Shown: piece by piece, positions 32,203 through 39,992 of the stretch
How the letters are laid out: each line of letters begins with the position of its first letter
Numbering within the stretch: position 1 is the first letter of the stretch
Assembly: GCA_023436495.1 (NCBI GenBank)
Contig: JAEZIT010000059.1
Coordinates: 1-44,301 of the forward strand
Reading direction: 5' to 3'
DNA: 44,301 nt
From: Acidobacteriota bacterium
GTDB lineage: Bacteria; Acidobacteriota; Blastocatellia; Pyrinomonadales; Pyrinomonadaceae
The notes under the pieces: model-generated
Seen by the model: the letters and a program-made list of their open reading frames with translations, nothing else
Databases searched by the model: none
Told to the model about the DNA's origin: nothing
Translations under genes and position numbers: made by a program

Positions 32203-34527
32203 CTATGTCTTTACCTTTGACAACAGATATATCCCGAACATGGAAAAGAGCATTAGCGGGCTCCAGACGGCGATGGTTGGGGCGAGGAAGCCGTTGAGGC
32301 CGAATTGCTCGAAAACGTTTGTGATGCCCATAAAGAGCAGCCATAGAGCGACGGCGTAGCCGACGGTGACGACCTTACCCTTTCTGCTAAGTGATAGAGC
32401 GAAAGGTGCAGTAAACAAAGCAATTACGAATGGCAGCAAAAGGGTCGTGTATTTCTTTTGAAGTGCTACTTCAAATGTCCGCTTTTCAAGCTCCGACTCG
32501 CTATTCGCAACCTTAGCTTTTGTATCGGAAATATTGAGATGACTGGGTTTAGCCCTTAGTTCAAGGAAAGGATTAGCTGTCTCGGCGAGTTCCCCGCCGG
32601 TTTGGGCCTGAGAATTAGTGACGCCGCCGGTCAGATCGACCTTTACGACCTCGCCGATGAAACGGATCCGATCGCGTTCCCACACGGCTTCGGGTGCCCT
32701 GTATATGGTTTGAAGCTTAGCTTCCCTTTCCCCGAATTCGTACACGCTGAGATTCCGGACGGCTTTATCGTTATCAGACGCATATGCCCATCCTCCGAGA
32801 ATGCCTCTTTCGTTATCAGACGCGACAGCCGGTTCGAATGAGTAGATTCGCCTATCGTTAGCTACCCAGAATTTCCCAGAGCGGTTGGTGACAACGCCGC
32901 GGCTGCGGATCTGTGTACGAAGTTCGTCCTGTGTGCGGTTCGTGTGCGGCAGGACGAGTTCCTGAACGCCGATGTTGAAGATGCCGATCAAGACCATCAA
33001 GGCGAAACACGGCAGCAGAAGCCGGTAGACGCTCTGGCCGGCGGAGGTCCATGTCACGATCTCGTTCTGGCGTGATTTGATGACGTATGTGGCCAGAGTT
33101 CCGACCATTGCGGCCGAAGGCGCGAGTTGGATATATATAAATGGCAGTAAATAAAGGAGATATTTGATCAACAGGACAATGCCGCCGTCTATCGTGCCAG
33201 CAAATTTCCATAGCTCGAACGCCGTAAAGATAACAAAGACCGCCGCGAGAAACGCCAGCGTGAGCAGAAAATAGCGAAGAAGATTAAAGACAAGATCGAA
33301 ATCGCGAAGTCCCGTCGTCAGGTCCATAAAGACGTTTCGCGTCTGCGGCCGTGTGGAATCGCGGCGAAAACGCGCCGCGAATTCGCGGATGCGATCGCCG
33401 AAACCGCTCCAGAAATCGAGGCGTTTCGAATATGTGAACCAAATGATCACGGCCGCGGTCGCGACCATAGGCATAAGGCCGCCGCTGACGACCGATATTT
33501 TGTCCGTGCGGGCGAGCTGTTCGCCCAAAAACGCCAGCATGTAGTACCCGATCAGCGTCAGAAGGGCGAGAAATATGCCGAAACCGCGGCCGCCGCGGCT
33601 GAATCGCAGCATCATCGACGTGCCGAGGATGCAGAAAATAAGCGGCGTAATCGAAAGGACGATCCGCCGCTGCCAAAGGATGCGGGCCTCGGTTCGTTCA
33701 CTGCCTTCCCTGCTCTGCGCGTATTCGGAAAGTTCTACAAGGCCCAGTTCTTCGGGTGAGCCTTCGGCGGTGGCGAGTTTTTCAATCAGTTCGCTGCGGC
33801 GGGTCTTGATGGCAAAGCGGACCTCGCCGATGCTTTCGGTGACGAACTTTCTGCCGTCGCCGGTTTTCGGAAAGCTCGAGACGGACGCGTTTTCGAGGAC
33901 GAGTTCGGACAATTGTCCTGTCGTGTCGATGTGGCCGCTGTTTGACGTTATCAGACGCACTTGGCCGCTCTTCTCGTCTTCGTTGTAGATGAAGATGTTT
34001 TTCCACGTGCCGCTGGCGATGTCGCCGCCTTTTACGTAGATGGTGTAGCCGCTGACCTCGGTGTTGAAGACGCCCGGTTCGATAGGCGATTCGAGCTTAT
34101 GGATGGCCGTCTGCATCGCGACCTGGCGGACGAGACGAGCCGCGAACGGGACGCCCTTCAAATTGACGTAGAACGCGAATACCGACAGCAGAACGCCGAG
34201 GATGATGACCGGCAAGGTGATCTGGAAATTCCCGACGCCGGCGGCGCGTATCGCGACGAGTTCGCTGTCGCCCTGCATTTTTGCCAGGCCGATGATCACA
34301 CCGACCAGCACCGCCATCGGACATGTGAACGCGATGACGTTCGGGATGAGCGCCAGGGCGAGCTGCCAAACGAGATTGGACGGAATGTTAACGCTGAAGA
34401 AAATATCCGAAAAACGGCCGGCCTGTTGGACGAACAGAATCACGCTGAGCAGCAGCCATGAGAATACGAAATACGGAACGATCGCCCGTATCAGGTACGT
34501 TGAAATGGTCTGGCTGAATCTCTTCAT
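32203..34527 (-). CDS. LptF-LptG fusion, LPS export ABC transporter permease
   Basis: A 774-aa protein with two complete YjgP/YjgQ permease modules in one chain. Module A, residues 1 to about 385, starts YLIRAIVPYFVFSW, includes RAAGVGNFQ near 93-101, a periplasmic beta-jellyroll and three C-terminal membrane helices. Module B, about 405-774, repeats the plan: membrane helices, WTSAGQSVYRLLLP, a periplasmic domain and helices near 690-770. E. coli uses two separate proteins of about 360 aa with LptB2 to lift LPS from the inner membrane onto LptC/LptA. Fusion would fix a 1:1 pairing. No internal stop or frameshift is seen. It ends a - strand operon, 6 bases after recO. Three 12-mer copies lie within it. 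Confidence 0.9.
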   Translation of the reverse strand: MKRFSQTISTYLIRAIVPYFVFSWLLLSVILFVQQAGRFSDIFFSVNIPSNLVWQLALALIPNVIAFTCPMAVLVGVIIGLAKMQGDSELVAIRAAGVGNFQITLPVIILGVLLSVFAFYVNLKGVPFAARLVRQVAMQTAIHKLESPIEPGVFNTEVSGYTIYVKGGDIASGTWKNIFIYNEDEKSGQVRLITSNSGHIDTTGQLSELVLENASVSSFPKTGDGRKFVTESIGEVRFAIKTRRSELIEKLATAEGSPEELGLVELSEYAQSREGSERTEARILWQRRIVLSITPLIFCILGTSMMLRFSRGGRGFGIFLALLTLIGYYMLAFLGEQLARTDKISVVSGGLMPMVATAAVIIWFTYSKRLDFWSGFGDRIREFAARFRRDSTRPQTRNVFMDLTTGLRDFDLVFNLLRYFLLTLAFLAAVFVIFTAFELWKFAGTIDGGIVLLIKYLLYLLPFIYIQLAPSAAMVGTLATYVIKSRQNEIVTWTSAGQSVYRLLLPCFALMVLIGIFNIGVQELVLPHTNRTQDELRTQIRSRGVVTNRSGKFWVANDRRIYSFEPAVASDNERGILGGWAYASDNDKAVRNLSVYEFGEREAKLQTIYRAPEAVWERDRIRFIGEVVKVDLTGGVTNSQAQTGGELAETANPFLELRAKPSHLNISDTKAKVANSESELEKRTFEVALQKKYTTLLLPFVIALFTAPFALSLSRKGKVVTVGYAVALWLLFMGITNVFEQFGLNGFLAPTIAVWSPLMLFSMFGIYLLSKVKT
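32771..32782 (+). repeat. 12-mer TTATCAGACGCA, copy 3
   Basis: Exact copy inside the lptF-lptG fusion, antisense to it, where it encodes the ASDN of YASDND. Confidence 0.8.
32813..32824 (+). repeat. 12-mer, copy 4 (one mismatch)
   Basis: TTATCAGACGCG, 42 bases after copy 3 and in the same frame, giving the ASDN of VASDNE. Confidence 0.75.
33948..33959 (+). repeat. 12-mer TTATCAGACGCA, copy 5
   Basis: Exact copy in the first permease module of the lptF-lptG fusion. It is read in another frame here, as VRLIT. Confidence 0.8.
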
Positions 34528-34533
34528 TCCGTC

Positions 34534-35286
34534 CTAGGGGCTGACGGCGAGTGACCGTTCCTCGATCACTTCCCTGCCGATCGCGTGCGAGATGATGCGT
34601 TTTAGAACCTGGGAAAGATTATTGATGTCCGCGCCGCGGCCGGATGCGAGTTCGGCAAATTTTGCCGGCGGCAATTGCTGTGCGGCGTAGAAGAGATCGC
34701 GCTGCGGGCCGGTGATCGTCCATTCGGCACGGGCTTTTACGCATCGCGGGCACAAAAGATGGAAGTTCATACGGACGCTGGCATCTGCAACGATAGCGAG
34801 CTCTTCGCCGCATTCATCGCATTTCTCCCAGTTCGGCAGATAGCCGTCCAGGCGAAGCGCCCACAATTCAAAGTAAACGCCCAGAGCGTCAAGCGCCGTC
34901 GGATCTTGTGATGCGCTCTCAAGACATGCGGCAACCATGCGATATACGGTGTCGTTGGGGTCGTGCGGCGGCGTCATCGCCAGTAAAATGTCCGCAAGGT
35001 ACGAGAATTTCTGCAGGAACGCCGGGTCGGCCGCGGCTTCGAAGTAAGAACGTTCGAGTTCGGCATGGCGTATCGAGACGAGTTCGACCGCGTCCTTCTG
35101 AAAATATTCGAGCTTTACGACGGAAAATGCTTCGAGACAGCTGCCGAACCGGCTGTTCAGGCGTTTTACGCCCTTAGCAACGCCGCGCACGACGCCGTGG
35201 TCCTCGGTCAAAAACACTACGATCCGGTCGGCTTCGGCCAAATTATAGGCCTTTAAAACGATGGCTTTTGATTCGAACAGCGGCAT
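34534..35286 (-). CDS. recO: DNA repair protein RecO
   Basis: A 250-aa protein with the N-terminal OB fold (ESKAIVLKAYNLAEADRIVVFL, broken in the usual way by a turn; GVAKGVKRLNSRFG near 36-49) and a C-terminal helical part. A zinc-binding set of four cysteines is present at 156, 159, 179 and 182 (CDEC and CPRC). RecO loads RecA onto SSB-coated DNA with RecR in gap repair. Length is normal. It lies between a 55-aa membrane protein and the lptF-lptG fusion with 6-base gaps on both sides, so it is part of one transcript. Confidence 0.93.
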   Translation of the reverse strand: MPLFESKAIVLKAYNLAEADRIVVFLTEDHGVVRGVAKGVKRLNSRFGSCLEAFSVVKLEYFQKDAVELVSIRHAELERSYFEAAADPAFLQKFSYLADILLAMTPPHDPNDTVYRMVAACLESASQDPTALDALGVYFELWALRLDGYLPNWEKCDECGEELAIVADASVRMNFHLLCPRCVKARAEWTITGPQRDLFYAAQQLPPAKFAELASGRGADINNLSQVLKRIISHAIGREVIEERSLAVSP

Positions 35287-35292
35287 TACGGC

Positions 35293-35460
35293 TTACGGAA
35301 TAAAGTAAAAGATCCATGCCAGGACCAGGCTTATTACGATGAACTGGACAAAGGTTTTGATGCTGTAAATAATGCGTTCCCGCGACGTGCCGTCCGACAG
35401 AGCGCCGAATGCGACGGACACGAACAAAGCAAATCCGACAAGGTACAAGAAATGGATCAT
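35293..35460 (-). CDS. Small membrane protein of 55 aa
   Basis: The frame gives MIHFLYLVGFALFVSVAFGA as its first segment, a polar GTSRERIIY bend and a second hydrophobic segment ending WIFYFIP, so two membrane helices. The ATG overlaps the stop of the preceding gene by 4 bases (ATGA) and the stop is 6 bases before recO, which is why I accept so short a gene. I do not recognise a family and assign no function. Confidence 0.72.
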   Translation of the reverse strand: MIHFLYLVGFALFVSVAFGALSDGTSRERIIYSIKTFVQFIVISLVLAWIFYFIP

Positions 35461-35837
35461 CGCTTCCTCCCGATGCGGATGTCGGCCGCGTCGATGGCGG
35501 CGAGGTAGTTCAGAAGGCCTGCCGTTTCAAGGAATCGCCCGCCGTATTCGAACGTAGCCCGCGCGGCAACGCTCGGGTCCGGCGACGACGCCAGGGCATA
35601 GCTGATCAGAGCGCCGAGGCCGTTGCCAAAACGAGCGAACAGGTTCAGGAGATAGAGCAGAGCTCCGTCGCGAAATTCGAACCCGGGATAATACGCCCCG
35701 CCGCTGACGACGGCAATAATGAACATCACCCAGATGACGGCGGCGATGGCCAGTCCGCGCTTCCAGCGGCCCTGCATCATGTGCCCGACGCCGGGGAGAA
35801 ACCATGAAATTATGCCAGTTAATATTGGATTATCCAT
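35457..35837 (-). CDS. Small multi-spanning membrane protein, possibly DUF6677-like
   Basis: A 126-aa protein when started at the ATG at 35837, which has GAGG about 8 bases upstream; the frame is open further up to 35891. It begins NPILTGIISWFLPGVGHMMQG, resembling the first helix and Gly-rich turn of TM2-type proteins. Next is a hydrophobic AAVIWVMFIIAVVSGG segment and a soluble C-terminal part. My link to DUF6677 is from memory of the pattern and is uncertain. It is the first gene of the operon that continues through the 55-aa protein, recO and lptF-lptG. Confidence 0.7.
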   Translation of the reverse strand: MDNPILTGIISWFLPGVGHMMQGRWKRGLAIAAVIWVMFIIAVVSGGAYYPGFEFRDGALLYLLNLFARFGNGLGALISYALASSPDPSVAARATFEYGGRFLETAGLLNYLAAIDAADIRIGRKR

Positions 35838-35927
35838 TAAAAAGGCCTCAACAAACTTGATAAAGTACGTGAGATGTCTTGCCGCCGACAACTAGAGCGG
35901 CTGTTAACTGATGTAAGCTAACTGTTG

Positions 35928-35942
35928 CAACCATGATGGTTG
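35928..35942. promoter_or_regulatory. Palindrome upstream of the recO-lptFG operon, possible operator
   Basis: CAACCAT and ATGGTTG flank a central G. It lies 91 bases before the first gene of the operon, in a 216-base gap in which I see nothing else. No T run follows, so a terminator is unlikely. Confidence 0.45.
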
Positions 35943-36053
35943 TGCAGAAGGTTCAAATACCTATCGCAAAGCTTTAACCATCATCCTGTTTGCTGATCAC
36001 ATCGTTAGCATTTAACGCCTAAACTACAGATACGCAATCGCTTAATCAATAGT

Positions 36054-36800
36054 TCACGCTTTACTTTCACCGAAATTTGACGCTTTCTCGATGAAAGTCT
36101 TGAAAATTCCGGCTGACAGCGGGTCTGTCCTCCACGAAAGTTCCGGGTGCCACTGCACGCCCAAGACGAATCTGTCATCGCGTTTATCTTGGATGCACTC
36201 CACGATCTTGTCCTTTGCCCAGGCGACGGCCCGAAGGTCGCGGCCAACTTCCCTGATCGCCTGATGGTGATGGGAATTTACCTTTACGATGCGGCCGTTG
36301 TTCCTAATGGCGTCTAGGCCGGCGAGAATACTGCCGTCAGCGATGTCGATCGCGTGCGAATTGCGTGCGAGCGGCATTCCCTGCTCGTGCTTGATGCTAT
36401 CGGTGACCTGCGATTCGATGTCCTGGACGAGCGAACCGCCACGCGAGACGTTCAGAGCCTGCATACCATAGCATATAGCCAACACCGGAATTCCCTGCCG
36501 ATCTGCTTCTTCGATGACCAAAAGATCGGTCTCGTCCTTTTCGGGAATCACTTTTTTCAGGTTGTGGTGCGGTTCTTCGCCAAAATAGGCCGGATCGACG
36601 TCGGTGTCGCTTCCGGGCAGCAGAATTCCGTCGAGAAATCCAAGCGCTTCGCCGATATATTCGCGTTTCGGGATCAAGCTCAAATGCACGGGCACGCCGC
36701 CGGCCGCCTCGACGGCTTCGCTGTAATCGCGCCCGAGGTAAAACCGGCTGGTTTCCAGTTCGAGCCGCATCGTGATCCCGATCCGTGGTTTGCGTGTCAT
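36054..36800 (-). CDS. Class I glutamine-amidotransferase-like hydrolase (gamma-glutamyl-GABA hydrolase/PuuD family)
   Basis: A 248-aa protein of the peptidase C26 type. The nucleophile elbow is LAICYGMQALN with Cys110, and the other triad members are His218 and Glu220 in VQWHPE. LLPGSDTDVDP near 60-70 and NSHHHQAI near 175-182 are typical of the PuuD branch. Most relatives have CRG at the elbow, here CYG. The known PuuD reaction frees GABA from gamma-glutamyl-GABA in putrescine breakdown. No other putrescine gene is nearby, so the natural substrate is open. It is a single gene divergent from hslV, with only 79 bases between starts. Confidence 0.85.
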   Translation of the reverse strand: MTRKPRIGITMRLELETSRFYLGRDYSEAVEAAGGVPVHLSLIPKREYIGEALGFLDGILLPGSDTDVDPAYFGEEPHHNLKKVIPEKDETDLLVIEEADRQGIPVLAICYGMQALNVSRGGSLVQDIESQVTDSIKHEQGMPLARNSHAIDIADGSILAGLDAIRNNGRIVKVNSHHHQAIREVGRDLRAVAWAKDKIVECIQDKRDDRFVLGVQWHPELSWRTDPLSAGIFKTFIEKASNFGESKA

Positions 36801-36879
36801 ACCTCCATCAATGTTCAGACAATAGGACGGGATATGTCAATTTGAGCATTTGAAATTAAAGATTTATGATTGAGTTTTT

Positions 36880-37431
36880 ATGAAGATTCAGGAAACGAGC
36901 CCGCGAATTCGGTCGACAACGGTTCTGTTGGTAAAGCGCGACGGCAAAACGGCCATGGCAGGGGACGGACAGGTGACGCTGGGCGACACAGTGATCAAAG
37001 GTTCCGCGCGAAAGGTCCGGCGAATAGCCAATGGAAAGATACTGGCGGGATTTGCGGGAGCGACGGCGGACGCATTTTCGCTGCTGAGCCGGTTCGAAAC
37101 AAAGCTGGAACAGTATCAGGGCCAGTTGGAGCGTTCTGCCATAGAGCTGAGCAAGGATTGGCGGACGGACAAATACCTTCGAAATCTGGAGGCCCTGCTG
37201 ATCGTGGCAGATGAGAAGGATGCCTTCCTGATCTCAGGTAAAGGCGACGTGATCTCGTCGGACGACGGCCTGCTTTCCGTGGGTTCCGGCAGCATGTTCG
37301 CGCTGGCAGCGGCCCGGGCGCTGATGAAACACACGAACCTTTCCGCGAAAGAGGTTGCGGAAGAGGCAATGCTGATCGCCGCAAACATCTGTATTTACAC
37401 CAATTCGGACATCATAGTTGAAGAAATATAA
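36880..37431 (+). CDS. hslV: ATP-dependent protease subunit HslV
   Basis: A 183-aa proteasome-like peptidase. RSTTVLLVKRDGKTAMAGDG near residues 11-30 contains the expected catalytic threonine, and VGSGSMFALAAARAL near 130-144 is the second hallmark. In E. coli the active Thr follows the initiator Met; here it is preceded by 12 residues (MKIQETSPRIRS), with no in-frame Met closer, so a propeptide that must be removed is likely. It forms the hydrolytic double ring capped by HslU. hslU follows after 4 bases. The Shine-Dalgarno region is weak. Confidence 0.93.
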   Translation: MKIQETSPRIRSTTVLLVKRDGKTAMAGDGQVTLGDTVIKGSARKVRRIANGKILAGFAGATADAFSLLSRFETKLEQYQGQLERSAIELSKDWRTDKYLRNLEALLIVADEKDAFLISGKGDVISSDDGLLSVGSGSMFALAAARALMKHTNLSAKEVAEEAMLIAANICIYTNSDIIVEEI

Positions 37432-37435
37432 TAAG

Positions 37436-38845
37436 ATGGCCATATATCTGGGCGGCGAAGTTAACGAGGCCGCCGCGAAAAAGAACCTGGATGACCTAAC
37501 GCCGCGGCAGATCGTCGGCGAGCTCGACAAATACGTTGTAGGGCAGGACAGTGCAAAGCGTGCGGTGGCAGTCGCCCTGCGCAACAGGATCCGCAGGCAG
37601 AAACTGCCGCCGGAGATCGCGCAGGACGTACTGCCGAAGAATATCCTGATGATCGGTTCGACCGGCGTCGGAAAGACCGAGATCGCACGGCGGCTCGCGC
37701 GGCTGGCTAATTCCCCATTCATAAAGATCGAGGCATCGAAATTTACCGAGGTCGGATATGTCGGCCGCGATGTCGAGAGTATGGTCCGCGAATTGACGGA
37801 CGTAGCGGTCGATATGACAAAGCAGGCCGCGTTCGAAGAGGTCCTCGGGCGGGCGGAGGAGAATGTCGAGGACAGGCTGCTGGATATCCTGCTGCCGGGC
37901 TCAAATTTTCATTATCAGACGCAGTTGGGAGAAGACAGCAAAGAGGGCTCCGCCAACGATTCGCAGTCGCGGACGCGAGAGAAGCTTCGCGAGCAGCTCA
38001 GACGCGGCGAATTGGACGACAGGCTGATCGAAATCGACACGACCGACCGTGGGAACGCGACGATCGATTTTGTCGGCGGGCAGGGAATGGAGGAAATGGG
38101 CGTCAACCTCCGCGATATGTTCGGCAATCTGTTTCCGGCCAAGACCGTCCGGCGGAAAATGCGTATTGAGGACGCGAGGGCCTATCTGCTTCGCGAAGAG
38201 CAGGAGAACCTGGTCGATATGGACCAGATAACCCGCACGGCGATCCAGAAGACGCAAGCCTCGGGAATTATATTCCTGGATGAAATAGACAAGATCGCCG
38301 GCCGCGAATCGACAGGGAACCCGGACGTTTCGCGCGAAGGCGTGCAGCGCGACCTGCTGCCGATCGTCGAGGGCACTAACGTCAACACCCGATACGGAAT
38401 GGTAAGCACCGAGCATATATTGTTCATCGCCGCCGGGGCGTTTCACGTTTCCAAGCCGACGGACCTTATACCCGAATTGCAGGGGCGATTTCCGATCCGC
38501 GTGGAGCTCGAAGCTTTAACGGTCGAAGACCTTAAGCGCATTCTTGTCCAGCCGAAGAACTCCTTAATTAAGCAATATCAGGCCTTGCTTAATACAGAGG
38601 GCGTTACGCTCGAATTTACCGACGACGCCGTCGACCGGATCGCGGAAATGACCGAAGAGATCAATAAATCGACCGAGAATATCGGGGCAAGGCGGCTGCA
38701 TACCTTGCTCGAGAATTTGCTGGAAGAGATCAGCTTTCTGGGCGGCGAGCTTGAGAATAAGCACCAACGCATAGACGCTGCTTATGTTGACGGCAAATTA
38801 AGCAGCTTAATAAAAGACCAGGACCTGCGGCAGTACATTCTTTAA
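37436..38845 (+). CDS. hslU: HslU AAA+ unfoldase of the HslUV protease
   Basis: A 469-aa ATPase when started at the ATG at 37436; a TTG inside hslV at 37418 is also in frame. LTPRQIVGELDKYVVGQ near residues 21-37 is the family start, Walker A GSTGVGKTE near 74-82, Walker B IIFLDEIDKI near 277-286 and ELQGRFPIRVEL near 345-356 with the sensor Arg. The middle I-domain, about 110-235, includes a 12-mer copy. It unfolds substrates into HslV. The final 90 codons use TTA and AGC more than the rest of the gene. Length is slightly above E. coli HslU. Confidence 0.95.
   Translation: MAIYLGGEVNEAAAKKNLDDLTPRQIVGELDKYVVGQDSAKRAVAVALRNRIRRQKLPPEIAQDVLPKNILMIGSTGVGKTEIARRLARLANSPFIKIEASKFTEVGYVGRDVESMVRELTDVAVDMTKQAAFEEVLGRAEENVEDRLLDILLPGSNFHYQTQLGEDSKEGSANDSQSRTREKLREQLRRGELDDRLIEIDTTDRGNATIDFVGGQGMEEMGVNLRDMFGNLFPAKTVRRKMRIEDARAYLLREEQENLVDMDQITRTAIQKTQASGIIFLDEIDKIAGRESTGNPDVSREGVQRDLLPIVEGTNVNTRYGMVSTEHILFIAAGAFHVSKPTDLIPELQGRFPIRVELEALTVEDLKRILVQPKNSLIKQYQALLNTEGVTLEFTDDAVDRIAEMTEEINKSTENIGARRLHTLLENLLEEISFLGGELENKHQRIDAAYVDGKLSSLIKDQDLRQYIL
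37912..37923 (+). repeat. 12-mer TTATCAGACGCA, copy 6
   Basis: Exact copy in the I-domain of hslU, sense strand, read as HYQTQ. Last of the six copies. Confidence 0.8.
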
Positions 38846-38853
38846 TTAAACGA

Positions 38854-39978
38854 ATGCTAAGTAAATACTTGTTTAACTGCCTTAATCATTTTAGCGCTTT
38901 TAAACAGATCCGTTCTAAAGCAGCATTAGCACTTTTAGCAATTGCTTTGCTTAGCGGTTTAAGCTGCGGCAAGCGCAAGCCGCCGCTGCCGCCGACCGAG
39001 CGGGTCGCTCAACGCATCGAGCTGCACGGATTCCAGCGCGGCAATCGAATAGTGCTCTCATGGAAAATGCCCGCGAGAAACGCCGCGGAAGGCAGCCTGC
39101 TTAACGTCAGCCGCGCGGATATCTACCGGCTTGCCGAAACCGCCGATTCGCCGCTTTCGATGTCGGAAGATGAATTTGCCTCGCGCAGCGTATTGATCGC
39201 GACGGTGCCGCTTACTGACGAAGATTTTGGGCTGAAGACGGTCAGTTACTCGGACACGCTTGAATTTGCCCGGCAGGCGGCGAGGCTGCGTTATGCAGTG
39301 CGGTTCGTCAACGCGCAAGGGCAAAAGGCAGGTTTTTCGAATTTCCTGCTGATCGAACCGGCGGCAAAGATCGCGGCAAATCCGACTTCCCTCTCGGCCG
39401 TTTTGTCGCAGGAAGCTGTCAGCCTCTCATGGGACGCTCCTGCAGCAAACGTGGACGGTTCGACGCCCGCGAACATTGTCGGTTATAACGTTTACCGGTC
39501 GCCGTCAGAAAAGGAAACGGCTAAGGTGCTTAATCAGACTCCCGTTTCAGCGACGGAGTTTCGGGACGAATTCTTCGAATTCGACAAGACCTATTATTAT
39601 TTCGTCCGAGCGGTTTCGGTCGGCGGCGGAACTCCGGTCGAGAGCGCCGAATCGGAGATCGTAAAGGTCGAGACAAAGGACACGTTCGCGCCGAGCGCTC
39701 CGGCGGCCATTACGGTAGCCGCGGCTCCGGGCCGCATCTCGATATTCTTTGCGGTCAATCCGGAAAAGGACATCGCCGGATACCGAATATTCCGGTCTAC
39801 AGACCCGGATCTGGCTCCGGGAAAATGGGAGCTTGTAACCGGCGGGCTGATTAAGCAGAACACGTTCCAGGACGACAGGGTCCAATCCGGCATTACGTAT
39901 CATTACTTTATTACTGCCGAAGACACCCATGGGAATGTAAGCGGGCGGTCCGAGATCGTGTCCGAGACGGCTCCGTAA
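38854..39978 (+). CDS. Fibronectin type III repeat lipoprotein
   Basis: A 374-aa exported protein. Residues 1-38 are a signal peptide ending LLSGLSC, a near-lipobox whose Cys38 is the likely lipidation site (position -3 is Gly, not the usual Leu). The mature part starts CGKRKPPLPPTERV and then has three fibronectin type III-like units, at about 55-165, 172-272 and 280-372, with repeated patterns such as VSLSWDAP, GYNVYRS, YYYFVRAVS, GYRIFRS and YHYFITAED. It would be a cell-envelope binding or scaffold protein; its partner is unknown. The signal-peptide coding part is markedly AT-rich compared with the rest. It begins 8 bases after hslU, so the two may be cotranscribed. Confidence 0.82.
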   Translation: MLSKYLFNCLNHFSAFKQIRSKAALALLAIALLSGLSCGKRKPPLPPTERVAQRIELHGFQRGNRIVLSWKMPARNAAEGSLLNVSRADIYRLAETADSPLSMSEDEFASRSVLIATVPLTDEDFGLKTVSYSDTLEFARQAARLRYAVRFVNAQGQKAGFSNFLLIEPAAKIAANPTSLSAVLSQEAVSLSWDAPAANVDGSTPANIVGYNVYRSPSEKETAKVLNQTPVSATEFRDEFFEFDKTYYYFVRAVSVGGGTPVESAESEIVKVETKDTFAPSAPAAITVAAAPGRISIFFAVNPEKDIAGYRIFRSTDPDLAPGKWELVTGGLIKQNTFQDDRVQSGITYHYFITAEDTHGNVSGRSEIVSETAP

Positions 39979-39992
39979 CCACGGCTAATAAT

